The notes under the pieces: model-generated
What the model saw: the letters and a program-made list of their open reading frames with translations, nothing else
Told to the model about the DNA's origin: nothing
The model's database searches: none
Part shown: piece after piece, positions 1 through 11,935 of the stretch
Layout of the letters: every line of letters starts with the position of its first letter
Position numbering within the stretch: position 1 is the first letter of the stretch
Made by a program: the position numbers and the translations under genes
NCBI GenBank assembly: GCA_003342895.1
Contig: PTFA01000197.1
Span: 434,001-498,000, forward strand
Reading direction: 5' to 3'
Length of the DNA: 64,000 nt
Source: Casuarius casuarius
Lineage: Eukaryota; Chordata; Aves; Casuariiformes; Casuariidae

Positions 1-2326
1 GGACTAAGCTCAGGCAGCAACCAAAAGGTGGGGTCCAACACAGGCTGATTTCCTGGTTTCTACCTGGAAGATCCTAGGAAGACAGTTCAGTGGGACTAAC
101 TTGTCAAAGGCAAGCTCCTGAGGGCTGTTCCTTTTCAGATTGGACCTGAAAAGGGCCCATTTAATAACTTGAAATAAGGTGACAGGAGGTGTCAGTCTGT
201 AGGCCTAAACAGATGAGCTCAGGTTTGGGGTCATAGCTGGCAGTGAGATGGGGTCTGATTCTAAGCCTGGCAAGGTACCATGCCCCATGGACAAGAGTAA
301 GCTGTGAAGGATCCTTCTCTGCCATAATTCTGACCCACTGGCTCAGGTGACACTGTGATGCTAACCCAAAGGGGCACAAGTTCCCTTCTCCAGCAAAGCT
401 TTGACTCCAGAATCTTTGATTTCAGCAAAGACAAGGGCAGTGCCCAAGAGGATGCCATTCTTCTGAGATGACAGTCTTCACCCCACAGTCCTTCACTGTA
501 CAGACAACAACTAACCATGCACCAGTAAAAGAAACCGATCCCGAATATTTTCTCCTTGGCTTCATCACCACTATTACTCTTCAGGAGATCTGTGAGAGTC
601 CTTGCAGCCCTCTTTTGGGACTGGGAAGGCCTCAGCTAGCACTTCCCACACATGGGATGCAGAGGTTAAAAGGGGCTTCTACTTCTGAGCTCAGCAGGGG
701 CTGCCTGGCAGCCCACTCACATCAACCTCTGTTCACTAACACTGGACATCAGTGTTGTATTGGTCAGAGACAATACCAAATAGGAGCCTTTCCCTTGAAG
801 CTGGATGCCGATGGGCTACTTTGTGCATGGCACTGAACTTTTCTTATCCATGTATCTCATGTATCTGTGTCCCCCTTCACAGAAACCGAGAGACTATTAA
901 ATATGGACCTGTATCACTTACAGGAGCTCTGCTGGCCCATCTGTGAAATTGTTCTCTGCCTATCAAAGGCGTGCGTAAGAAACAGTCTCTTCCCCCCCTC
1001 CTCATCCTCCGTTGACGGATCAGGTCTGTCAGCTTGTCAGCTCTCATTGGGCACTATTTGACATAAGTCCACATCGGGGCAGCGAAAATCTGTTTGCAGT
1101 CAGCTTTTCCAATAGCTCCTGCTGGAAAGGGGAGGCTGACCCACTCCAAAAAATGCTGCCTCTGCTGATTACAAAAAGGCCACAGATGATAGTCGTGTCA
1201 GAAAAAAGCATAAGCCAGGGTGACAATTCTACAGGTTTGTTTAGGGTCTGTTGGGCAGGGGTAGGGGGAAGACTGAGGCCTAGGAAGGGCACCTCATGGC
1301 TCCTGGATCCCTGAAACTCTCTGTAGCTTGACACACACAGATGCTGCCACCAAGACCAGTAGCCAGTGACTAAGTAAGAGGAGGTTACACAGCAAAGGTT
1401 GTACAGGGACACAGCTCAGTGGCGTGGGCACTGGAATACTGTTTTGAGCATCCCTGGCCTCTCAAGTTGCAAATGTCATCTGTCAATCCCAGGCTTACTC
1501 CATCCAGAGCAGCTCTGACAGTGGTAGCTTAGAAGGGACATCAGAGGCTAGCTATGCCTGCAGTGCCTCCAAAGGATAGATTTCCATGGTACATCAAGTA
1601 GCCAGTCACTCAAAATAGGTTTCTTGACCCTGCTTTTTTAATGTCTAAAAAAATGACACTGTCTGATATCCCTGAAAATCCTTCTCAGAATCTTTATAGA
1701 AGGCCAGAATCCAAGACATAGTGGCTATCACAGTGAAATGGGAGGAAAATATTAGATGATCAGGAATATTTACATTGCCATCACAACCTCCACCTCTCCA
1801 CTTCCCTTCAGTTTGTTCCGACATGGGAAAAATCATGCCAGAATACCTGGATTTCTAGGAAGAAACTGAGATGCTGTGACAGGAGCTGTTCTCCAGCATG
1901 GACAGTTCAGAGACTGAGAAGACTGAATCCAGCCCACAGAGGTTCTCAAAGGGAACCATTTTGGTAGTAATATTTATTGGTGGGGAAGGAGGGAGCTGTG
2001 CTGAAAAAATCACTTATAGGTCCAGTTCCAGCTGCAATTCCACTTCCCTCACCTAGCAAGCACTCATTCCCAAAGGCAAATGCTTTGACCGCATTTGGCA
2101 TTGCAACCCTTGATTGGCAAAACACTTCTACAGATGAGCTTCTCAAATTGCAATTTTGTGCTCTCCTGCAAGGTAAGGTTTATTCAGGCCCTGAAAGGAG
2201 GAACAATTGATTGGATCTCTGTGCCTAGAAGACAAGATTCCAGATACTATTCAGTTCCACCATACCACATGCTGTGAGATGAGCAAAAAAAGCTACAGCT
2301 CAGGACCAAAATGTCACAAGATTTTT
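1..2326. other. Intronic sequence, nothing recognised
   Basis: Mixed-composition unique sequence. I see no repeat family, RNA gene or convincing coding frame. The open frames of 60-120 codons are scattered over both strands and overlap each other, as expected by chance. Confidence 0.6.
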
Positions 2327-2412
2327 AGAGCCATAGAGAAACTTAGGTTGGAAGGAATCTCCGGAGGTGATCTGGAACAACCCTCCACTCAAAGAAGGGC
2401 CAACTTAGATCA
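2327..2412 (-). repeat. CR1 LINE 3'-end fragment (antisense on + strand)
   Basis: The plus strand reads CATAGAGAAACTTAGGTTGGAAGG, then a TCTCCGGAGGTGATCT block, CCCTCCACTC and GGCCAACTTAGATCA. This is the familiar antisense form of the sauropsid CR1 3' end (tcatagaat...aggttggaagggacc...tctagtccaacc...caacttagatcaggttgctc). The element therefore lies on the minus strand with its 3' tip at about 2327. It is about 85 bp long and strongly 5' truncated, as most CR1 copies are. Confidence 0.8.
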
Positions 2413-3894
2413 CTTTTTCACATCTGCTTTCTGATGAAATAAAGACTGAACTACAATCATTAGCTTACTTCTCACCTATTGTTTCATATCACAGTCATCC
2501 ATCCTTACACACCTGCAGAAACACACACATTGAGTCTTTTATCCCCACCCTGAGGTCAAACAATAAAGGTGAACAGATGCTATGGGGCTTTCCAATTTCT
2601 CTAACAAATAGAAAAATAAAACAATCAAAAAAACAAAAACACTAAATCACCCTGCAGTCAGGTATGAAGAGTAAAGAGTAGGAAGGAAGCTGGATCAAGA
2701 AAGGAAATAGTGAATGATAAAAAATGTCACTGGTGGAAAGGGGAGGATGAAGAGATGGAGAACTGTGGCATGGGGACACTTTAGATACAATGTAACAAGA
2801 CCAGCACTAAAAAGCATTGGAAATCTCACAAGCAAGGTTTAGTTTTTGTGAGCGTTCTAGCTCAGCACTTCAGAGCCAACAGATATTAACAGTTCAGCTA
2901 AGTAGCCATGTTTTGGATACTGAAGGGAACCTCCTTGCTTTTGGAGGCCCACTCATGAAGCCTCAGTGGGTGCCTATTTGGGTCTCTGAGCAGAGTATCT
3001 GCCAATAGCTATCCTGGTATAGGCAGAGGGAGCCATGGCAGAACGGATGCAGGTGAAGAGCTATAACGGTGAGAGAAAGCTCATAGTGAAATTGGACAGG
3101 GAGCTGCAGTTTCCTTCTTCACACCAGGGCACACAGCAGAAAATGAAGAGGGATAAAAGTCCCAGTGTGAGCAGTGAGCATATGGCCAGGATGCATTTTT
3201 GAATCTGTTTTCCACCTCGCAGCCCTGCCCTGTGCACCAGTTTCATCATTATCCATGACAATGGTGACAGAGGATTCCCACCCTGGAACAGACCTATGAC
3301 AGCATCAGTGACTCTCTCCCATCACTGCTAAAATGAACTTCTTCCTGTCTTTGTGGGATTGATGCATGAGCCTTTATGGCTTCTATCCCAGCATCATGGC
3401 TGGGGCTTGTCCTATTCAGAGAACTGCCTAATCCTTTCTGGCGTCTAAGCTATTTTCCATAATATTCCCTTAAAGCAGCAATCTCCATACTTTAATTAGA
3501 CATTGTACTTTTAAGTCTTCTTCTTTTAGCCTTTTCCCTTTCATGCATTTTACATTTGCTGTATCTTGACCTCAGGAAGTGTTATTTGTTCTTTGACTAT
3601 TGAAGAAGGCATGAGAGGGTCAGGCAAAGAAGTCAAGAAATTAATACTGAGCTGGAAAAAACATAGGCAACATCTCTCCAAGACAAAGATGGGGCTGGCA
3701 GAAGGACTCAGAAATATATGTAAAGAAGCACAAGGCCTTGAGAGCATCCTGCAAAATGCAGGCAGAAGATGAGTGGGAGAAAGGATATAGCACTTGGTGC
3801 ATCCCCAGCTCTATGCCACTCGATGGGGAGATATTTCCCCACTGCACCCACTATTGTCCTGAGCTAGGGATGGCAGAGGTAAAATCCTGCCTTT
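2413..3894. other. Intronic sequence, nothing recognised
   Basis: Unique sequence with an A-rich patch at about 2606-2642 (AAAATAAAACAATCAAAAAAACAAAAAC in shorter runs). No gene or repeat family is recognised. Confidence 0.6.
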
Positions 3895-4560
3895 TCCCTT
3901 TAATAGCATGGCCACCCTGCACACAAATTTATCAAGTCCCTTTTGATCCTGTTGATGCCAGGTGCCTTCACAGTTGTCTGGGACAACAAACTCCAGAAGT
4001 TCTCTGTTACCCACTGTGGAAAGAAGTACTTTCTTTCACCTGTTTTCAACAAATCTCCTACTGTTTTCAAAGATTAGCCTGTTTTATATAGCAGCAAAAT
4101 AATTCCCCCATCTTGTTCTCTGTGCCCTTCCTGACGATGCCCAACCATTTGTTGACTTTGGCTACCAGTGCATAGTGAGCCAAAAATTTCAGACATCTGC
4201 TGGCAGTGACTTCAATACCTTTTCCCTCAGTTGTAATAGCCAGTTCAGAGGTCATCAGGGTGTAGGCATGGTTTAGATTACTTTTCCCTAGATACATTAC
4301 TTTACATTTGTTTGTGTTGAAGCTCTTTGCCACCTTCTTGCCCAGTCACTGAGTTTTGTGAGGTTCTTCTAGAGTCACTCGTTGTCTGCATGGCAGCTGA
4401 CTGCCTGAAGGAGTTTACTATAACCACAGATCCGGAGAGTTTGCTCTTCCTTCCTTCCTCCCAGTCACTGATGATAACATTGAATGTGAGGAGCCGTGCT
4501 GGGGAGCTGTGGGCTCCCATGCACAGATCCAGGGTACCCCAGCTCTGACTGGCTCACAGG
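3895..4560 (-). repeat. CR1 LINE remnant: end of ORF2 (reverse transcriptase) and 3' region
   Basis: Minus-strand translation shows pieces of a CR1 ORF2 in shifting frames. From about 4530 down there is a GVP block and FNVIISDWEEGRKSKLS (family form FN.FI.DL.EG....LSKFADDTKL), where the catalytic ADD box is degraded. Next comes KLSDWARRWQ-like sequence, then a frameshift near 4330 into FNTNKCKVMYLGKSN, SELAITTE and WLGIVRKGTENK. An internal deletion then joins to KYFF-type and RDLDKF-type sequence (RKYFFTQ...IKRDLDKF in the family) at about 3920-4060. Stops, frameshifts and the lost active site show a dead, old copy. Confidence 0.88.
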
Positions 4561-4859
4561 GGTTGTGCAGCAAGCCTGAAGAGCCAGTTTGCTACTTCAG
4601 AAGAGCGCTTCAGGCAAGAGTAAGCCCTGCAGTGAAGGGCTCAGCACTCACTTGGGATTAAAAACAGAGCACTTCTTATTAAGGAGGCTGATGTAAAGCT
4701 CAGAGCAACGAGGCGAGGGGAAGATGCATGAAAGGAGGACATGTGATATCCATTCAGTAAAAGAAAAGCAACTGCTACAAAATGCACAAGGTTAATACCA
4801 GCTGCTTTTCCTGCCCTAGAGTTTCTTGGTGGTAGGAAGCCCAATTGTCTGGGGTGTTT

Positions 4860-4862
<3 letters not shown>
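4561..4862. other. Intronic sequence, nothing recognised
   Basis: Unique sequence between the CR1 remnant and the CA microsatellite. Nothing supported. Confidence 0.55.

Positions 4863-4894
<32 letters not shown>
4863..4894. repeat. (AC)16 microsatellite
   Basis: Sixteen uninterrupted AC units, followed by AGAG. It makes spurious Val-Cys frames on the minus strand. It is likely length-polymorphic. Confidence 0.98.
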
Positions 4895-4898
<4 letters not shown>

Positions 4899-7800
4899 CA
4901 TCATTCTCAGACTCCCACAGCTGGAGGGGGGAGCAGATTTTCAAACCACAGACTAAAGAGAAGAGCTCTGCAGGGAGAAGTGCTTGACTTACAGCTGGAC
5001 TGATCCTAGACCTGAAATCACCACCCCCTGCAGCTCCAAAGTTGGGGACAGCTTTCCTGGTGCCACCCATTTCCAGCCGCAGAGCAAGCATGCAGTCAGT
5101 CACTGCAAAGTGGAGAGGAGCCACAGGCCCCGGCAAAATACACACAGGGAGGGAACACCCACATCCTTCCCCACTTCTATCTCCCCTCTTCCCCTTCCTA
5201 CTTTCCCACCTTCTTTCAGCAGTAGAGTCTCTCTCCCACTATGACAAGTTCTACGTTTCAAGAGACTCACACCAGCACAGTCTCAAGCTCCCACGCTCCA
5301 GCACAGCAGCATCATCCAAGGCAAGGGCTGAAAGGGGAGCCCTCTCCAGATGAGCACAGCTGCTAATTCCCAGCCTCCACTCCTGTGTAGCTCCCAGCAT
5401 GGTGACTGCCAGACCTTTGGCTCTAGGCTGCCCAGTCAGAGCTATCCCCACTGCTTTCTCATTGGTTCATACCCCATTTCCAGGCACTTCTCATCATAAA
5501 TTGGCCCTGCTCTATCTTACACTCTCTGCAAGGCACAATGCAGCCTCTTTGCACAGTGTTACATGGCCCAGGATCCAAGATCGCTGCTAACCGCATTTGA
5601 AAGGGAGAATCAATAGGGGTAACAAGAAAGTCCATTTTAGCTTCAAGTGACAGCCAGGGAGAGCTAACGAAGACAAAGCAGCGAGAGTGGCAAAGTGAGA
5701 GAGATAGACAAGCAAGGAAGATGGTGGAAAAAAAATATTTTTTATTACCCAGATGTAAATGGGTTTGCTGCCTTGCAGCAATTTACAATAGCTGGAAACT
5801 GGTCCACAAATCCCCAGAGGGCTTTAGGATGCTGTAGGGTCCCAGAGAGCTGAAAAAGTGGATTCGGTGCTTAGCTATTGCTCCTTGAAAGTCCTGCTAG
5901 ATTCACAGCCCTATCAAAGTGCTGACCTCAGTGCTTTCTTCACACCATGACCAGAGGAACAGAAGAAATCTGCTTCACTGACCACCCTCCTCCCCTGCGC
6001 TGACTCAGCCACGTGCATAATGAACTAGTATTTCAGTCATGCATATTCACCACCCTCTCACTCCAGCCCACATGCTCACCCACCTGCTGCCAGAATAGGC
6101 ACCCCCCCATTGCCAGAGTCGGTCAGGCGTGTTTCTTCTCCCACTCATACAGTCCCACTCAGCTCCATCCACACCCCTGAGTGTGTCTGCCTTTAACAAT
6201 TATCTCAAGCTCTGGGATGGAGCACTGCAAATTTGCATCTCAGCTTTCCCTCTAACCACACATTCGTTACATCACAGCATGTGACACTGCCACAGAACAT
6301 GCCCTGAGTTGTTATGAAATTTTGCCTTTTGCAAATCCTTACTTATTTACAGTTACTGGCTGTGCTGGTTTCTAGATTGGCCTCAGGGATAGGAAGGAGG
6401 GAGGAGGATATTAGCAAGCTTTTAAATGTGATACCCAGAATGGCTACTGCTATCCGCATCACTGTCTTTCACTTGAGTGAAGGCCAGGTGATGGACCCAC
6501 TTAGGATTCCAGTCCTGGCTATTTTCTTTGCCCACATGGTGCTATATGACACACCAGGAATTTGTTCTCAGCTGCTGACTCATCATTTCCAAAGGCTAGT
6601 GCTCAAACACTAGTTTCCAGTTTAAGAGGTGTGAGATGAAAAGTGGCTTCAGACACTATTCAGAGCTCAAGAGCAGGAAATGCTCTTGTGCAAACAGCCA
6701 TTTACAGTTCAGATCTATTCTGTCATTATTCACAGATCTTCTGTTGCACATTCTCTGCTCTCTCTACTGCCTTTCTCAAGTCATTCATCAAGATCATCCT
6801 TCCCCCCTGCCCCCAAAGAGCCCAGTAGCTAAACCTAGAATGCAGGGAACCTCAAGTCTGAAATACCTGCCTATGGGCAGACAAGGATTTCAACCAAGGT
6901 CTTCCAGGCAAGGTCCCCTAAATTTGGGGTCATCATATATTCTGATATAGTTTCAATCCCTTCTTCTGAACTAATTTCATATCATATCATAGAAAATACT
7001 TAAACATTCCTTGGAACAGCACCTGGAGCCTGACACCACAGNATGCAAGGAGAGGACCCCCATAGTGGGATATAGTCCCAGCCCCAGTTTGGCTAGGAAT
7101 AGATGTAGCCATACTGATAATGGAATATGTGTGCCTCACAACAGCAGTTGTTCCTTGAGATGACAGAAGTACCAAGCGGGATTTCCTCCCCAAGTCCTGC
7201 AAACTTTTTATGAGCATAAACAATACCATTCAGTGGAATCAAAGCAATCTTTTCTGCTCCAGGGTCTTCCATGCCACTCCACTGGGATGTAGCCCAGACC
7301 ACTCAGGAATATAAGCAGAAAAAGACTGCTCAAACTTTTTTCCCTGGACACTGGTTCATGACTGTCATGCTGAGAAACCAGGCACCAGAACTATATTCTT
7401 TCATTTATGCCTGCTCACTGATTTCCTCCTGCCACTGCTAAAAACCACAGAGCCCGATCTTATCTCAGCTGTGCAGATGTAAACCTGCAGTGACTTCACT
7501 TAGTTTTCCTCTGCTGCTGTTCTTCTGCAGCACTCAGTCTTCCTCGTTTAGACACTCTAGTGTTCTGAATTTATAGCATTATAATCAGGGGTAGAGCTTG
7601 ACTCTCTCTCCACTAAGGAAGGTCTGCTGTAAAGGTATGCAGGGAATTGTACATCACAGGGCAAATAAATTCCATATCCCTAAGGGATCCCACCTGAGAA
7701 AGAAGACATGCTTCCAATTCATCTGACTGTGATAGCTAAATGTTCATGCCACTCCAGTACGCACATCTTAATTAATCCGCTGATTGTTCCCATATCCTCC

Positions 7801-9942
7801 CAGATTAGGATACCCTCTCCTAGAAAACAGTAGCTTATTAACCCAGTCACTCCTTCTGAAGCAGTCCCAGAACAGAACATTGCCTACCCACTAAATACCA
7901 AGGTATTCATAATGTTCTGATTTACCAAGAGGCATTGCAAAATCTCTCAGAAGTATTTGAGTGGAGGAATAACACAGAGACACTTACAGAAGCATCATTA
8001 AAACCAGACAAACCTTTCAATCCATTTAGCAAAGTGCCTGAAGGTTGCCTTTTCAGAGAGGGGAAACAGACGTAAATACAGCATACTGAAATTGAATACA
8101 TGCAGTGCCACAGGCACCAACCCTCTTGCACATCATTTGAAATGTTGATATTTTTCCTGTTTCTTCTTTTTTCTTCTATCTATACTCAGTATATTTCAGG
8201 TTCATGTGAGGAGGCATCATCATGGCCCTGGAGATTTTTATTTGTCCCCAAAAAAGGAATAAAGGGGCCAGCAGCTGGGGAAGTTCCCTCCACAAGTGCC
8301 CCCCCCTGTGTGCTGAAAGCCAGCCAGAAAGGACCACTTACACGCCATGGGAAAGCAGTTCACAGTTCAGTCCTGGTCATGGCCTTGCACCTTCTGCTAT
8401 GGACAACATGTTGGGTCTGAGAAGGCAACTTGCTCAAGAGAGAGACCATGTCAGCTCTGAATCAGGCTGAGACCACCCTGTCTGTCTCACAAGTCCCACC
8501 ATGTCACTGTTAGTGAGCAGGAATATTTTGTCCATGATAAAGGTGGGGTTCAAGGCTGCCTTGCCCATTCCCCAGACCCACAGGGCTTCTGTTTCTGAAA
8601 TTCCCTCTCTGAGCAGAAAGTATTTATCCTGGAGTCCATAGAAGTTATACTTCCCAGTGGGCTTTCTCCGAGGAGCAGAAGCTGCCTGTCCAATTGAAGC
8701 AAATCAACGACCTCTCTGATCATACTCTGATGTCACTGATGCTGTCATTCCCTCTTCCAGTCTGCCACTCTCTAACCCATAGCCATAGTGCTCAGTTTAA
8801 GTTTGCAACCTCACCATCCCGTTGTATTCCTAGAGATTTTATACAATAAGTGAGAAAAAAATAACCCTGTCATTGTTTCCTTCTCATCAAGCTTTCTCAT
8901 GTGTGGGGATGATTCATGAACTGCATGAGTTAGAGCTGTTTGGTGAAGGCAGGTCTGCAAAATACAGCCCTGTAGCCGAACACCCATGGCTGAAGCAACG
9001 AGGGAGGGAGAGAAGGAGGAGAAAGAGAAAGATGGCCTGTGGAGGATTGGATTTTTTCCATTCTTTTGCTTGTTTGTTCTAACTGTTTGGCTGGTTGGTT
9101 TTAGCTCCACGCTGGGGACTGGCACTGATTTTCTTTCATTCTGTGACATGTGTTTTTAAATGAGTATTAAAGGTGTTGAAAGCCTGGGGTAGACCCTTTT
9201 TAAGAAGCCTTGTTTTTAATTCAAGCTTAAGTAAAACAAATTATTTCTCTACTCTCTGACTGAGCCCCCAAGTTTGAGCCCTTATGTACAAGGACACGTT
9301 CAGCCAGTGAGCAGACCTCCCTTGACCTGCTGGAAATGCTTCAGGAAGCCCATGGACACAGGTGAAATCTGCATGGCTGGGGCTGGTATGATCGTCTCTT
9401 CAGGCTGTCCTCTGCTTTCTGTCCTAAAGCACTCCTTCCAGTTTCCTCTAGCTATGCCAAACTATCTGTTTGGGTTGAAATTTTCCATATTAGATGTTTA
9501 GTCCATCTTCGTATTTGAGGAAAATGGAAGTAAAAGTGGTCCACCCATTTCCAAGAACAGGCTAAAGGAAAGAAGCTGTTTTACCCATGTTAAGAAAAAA
9601 CAGTGACCTTTTTAAAAAGCTCCAGCAAGCTCTCTGCTTTCAAGAGACTTGAATTTTGATGAGAGGGCAAAAAAAAGGTTCCTTTCATGTCACACACTGA
9701 TTTTTGCCATACTTGTGAAAACCTAGACAGGTGGTAAGCCTTCGGAAAAACTGCAATTTACACTTGTTCAACAGAGACTTAATAGAGCTTTCCAGTCAAA
9801 AACTTTCTAAGATTCTCTCCTGACTGTGCCTTCTCTAAGCTAAGGGCCTTTCTCCACAAATGAACTCAGGGCAGGTCTGCATATGGATGAGGAAGCAAAA
9901 GAAAGATGACTGTATCTGTTTGAGGGTTTTGAGTCTTCCCTA
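4895..9942. other. Intronic sequence, mostly unrecognised
   Basis: Unique intron with short low-complexity patches: CT-rich 5175-5240, A/T runs near 5729-5748, and a GA-rich patch at 9001-9035. An unresolved base (N) sits at 7042. A short ancient-repeat candidate at 7450-7500 is listed separately. No gene is supported. Confidence 0.6.
7450..7500. repeat. Candidate fragment of an ancient sauropsid interspersed repeat
   Basis: The stretch AGCCCGATCTTATCTCAGCT ... GTGCAGATGTAAACCTGCAG ... TGACTTCACT resembles a motif common in turtle and archosaur DNA (gcccgattctcatctcagttacactggtgtaaatctggagtaactcc). I recognise the pattern from memory but cannot name the family. Confidence 0.4.
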
Positions 9943-9976
9943 TTCCAGTCTCCTCCCAGTTCCAGTCTCCTCCCAG
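9943..9976. repeat. 17-bp perfect tandem duplication
   Basis: TTCCAGTCTCCTCCCAG occurs twice back to back (9943-9959 and 9960-9976) with no mismatch, so the duplication is recent or recently homogenised. Confidence 0.97.
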
Positions 9977-11794
9977 GACACAGATCACTGGGAGAGAAAG
10001 TTGACTCATTCAAAAGCAGAGGTCAAGAGCCAGAAAGGGGATCAGGATGCACTGAGTCAGTGCACTGGAAGAAGAACAAATGTGACTGAAATGCTGTAGG
10101 GAAGAAGAAAACTGGGAGGTGCAACACAGGGTGGTGACACCTAGACTGTTTGGGCAAAGAATCTGGGACTTGCTGGGTCAGGCGGCAGGGGAAGACAGAT
10201 GTGCCAAGGAGCCGGAATGTGAGATAAGTGAAAATGGATGAAAACAAGAGGCATAGAGTCCGGAAGTGGGGCTAGGATTTTCTGGAGATAAGGACTGGAG
10301 CTTAGATGAAAAGCCTGTGAGGTAGGTCCTAGGCTTGCTAGGTAAGACCTGGGACAAGGAACCAGAAGGGCAGAAGAGACAAGGCGATTTGGAGGAGACA
10401 AGACAGAAGAGGTCAGCAGTGGAGAGAAGTGGCAGAAAAATCTGTGGCCACTAAACTGTGCACTCTGCCAGCACCTGACCTGCAATCCCAGATTCCTAAC
10501 TCTCATGTTTCTCTGAGACCAACACAGAACTGAAACCTGCTAGTTATGTGTCTTAACCCTGTCAAATGCACAGGATGGCATTCCCCAATGCTACTGAAGC
10601 CAGTTACTGTTGGCTCAAAGAGCAGCTGTCCAGGTAGGGCCTGCAAGCATCCAGTCTGGCTGCTGATCAATATGATGCCACATAGTGGAATTTCTGGAGA
10701 TTTCTTTCACATTTTTGAAAAATGTAGGAAACTGTAGGCACATGCACAACAGAATCTACATTAAAAAGATTAATCATAACGAAAAGTCAAGCACTCCAAA
10801 ATGGGGAAATGTCAGAATTAAAGTTGCTCAAACAATTTGAATGCAGTCCATTTATATAACCACCACAAGTCAGTTCTGAATGATATAATCAGCTACTATT
10901 TTTCTTACAGGACCTCTGTCTCATTCAGTGTACCAGACAGACTGAACAGGGATTCAAACTTAGGTGTTTGAAAAAGTGGGCAGTAATGAAGAGAAAGGCG
11001 GAAAATGGCTGGAATAAACAGGACAATCACATGGTTTGAAAGCTGCACTGGAAAGCTGGATTTCACCCCTACCTCTGCAACCAGGCTCGTGGTGAGGCCA
11101 GTAAAATCTTTTAAACCACATTCTTTGCAAGCGGTCACTAAATCCATGCACCTCATTTTCTGGATTCTTGGCAAAAGCTGGACAAACCATTTGCCTCCCT
11201 TTTGGTCTGGTAGCAATTCCAAACAATGGTAAGTACTGTTTTGAGAAAAACTGAAACCCTATTTTTTGGCAAATCAATAAGTATAAAGTTTTGACTTTGT
11301 TGAAACAAAACACATAGTTCAACCATAATAGTTCGGCCCACTCTCTTCTGATTCTGAACAACTTCAAACATTTTTTTTTTCAAATAAAAGGAAGAGGCAT
11401 ATTGAAATAATAACCAATTTGAATGAGAAATTGCTTCATCTAAAATATATGGAAAAAAACAATTCAAATTAAAATAAAAAAGGAAACATTTTGGAGGCTA
11501 TTTTGTTTTTCTTCTGGGTAATAGATGATTTCTTCAAAACAAACAATTAAACAGTATACAAACGAACATCCCATATACCTGCATGTCACCAAATCTTCAA
11601 TTTCACATTAGAAAAATATTTCAGTCAAGAATGTTGCCCAGTCCAAGTTGAGATGCTGGGGGTAATTTAAGGAATTGCCGAGCTGAAGTCAAAGAGAAAT
11701 TTGCTTTGAACACAGAAAGCATTCTGTAATGATCAGTATTTTGAATAACACGATTCTAGGTGTCTCAGATGGGCCATGAAATACTAATAGACAC
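9977..11794. other. Intronic sequence, nothing firmly recognised
   Basis: Unique sequence, becoming AT-rich at 11240-11640 with A/T runs (T9 at 11371, AAAAAA near 11455 and 11477). The AT-rich block resembles in style the gaaatttt-rich old repeats of sauropsids, but I cannot assign it. No gene is supported. Confidence 0.5.
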
Positions 11795-11935
11795 TTTTGA
11801 CCTTAATCTTGCTGCACTTCAGCTCTCCGCCTATACAATGGGTTTACATTAAGCAGCTTGTACCCACTCATCTCACAGGAATAGGGTGAAAATCCATGAG
11901 CTTCATGACGTACACAGATACTACACTAAGGCTTG
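11795..11935 (+). repeat. MIR-like SINE remnant
   Basis: The order TTGACCTTAATCTTGCTGCACTTCAGC, TACAATGGG, ACCCACTCATCTCACAGGAATAG and CCATGAGCTTCATG follows the MIR core (tgaccttgggcaagtcacttaacctctctg...taaaatggggataat...ctacctcacaggg...gaggatta). It is strongly diverged; the family call is from memory of the MIR consensus. Confidence 0.55.

Noticed and set aside
4641..5145. Minus-strand frames with Val-Cys repeats
   Set aside because: Produced by reading through the CA microsatellite.
6970..6995. TCATATCATATCATAG resembling the CR1 3'-terminal microsatellite
   Set aside because: No CR1 body follows it; three short units can arise by chance.
10960..11367. 135-codon open frame on the minus strand
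   Set aside because: Falls in an AT-rich stretch with competing frames and no recognisable domain.
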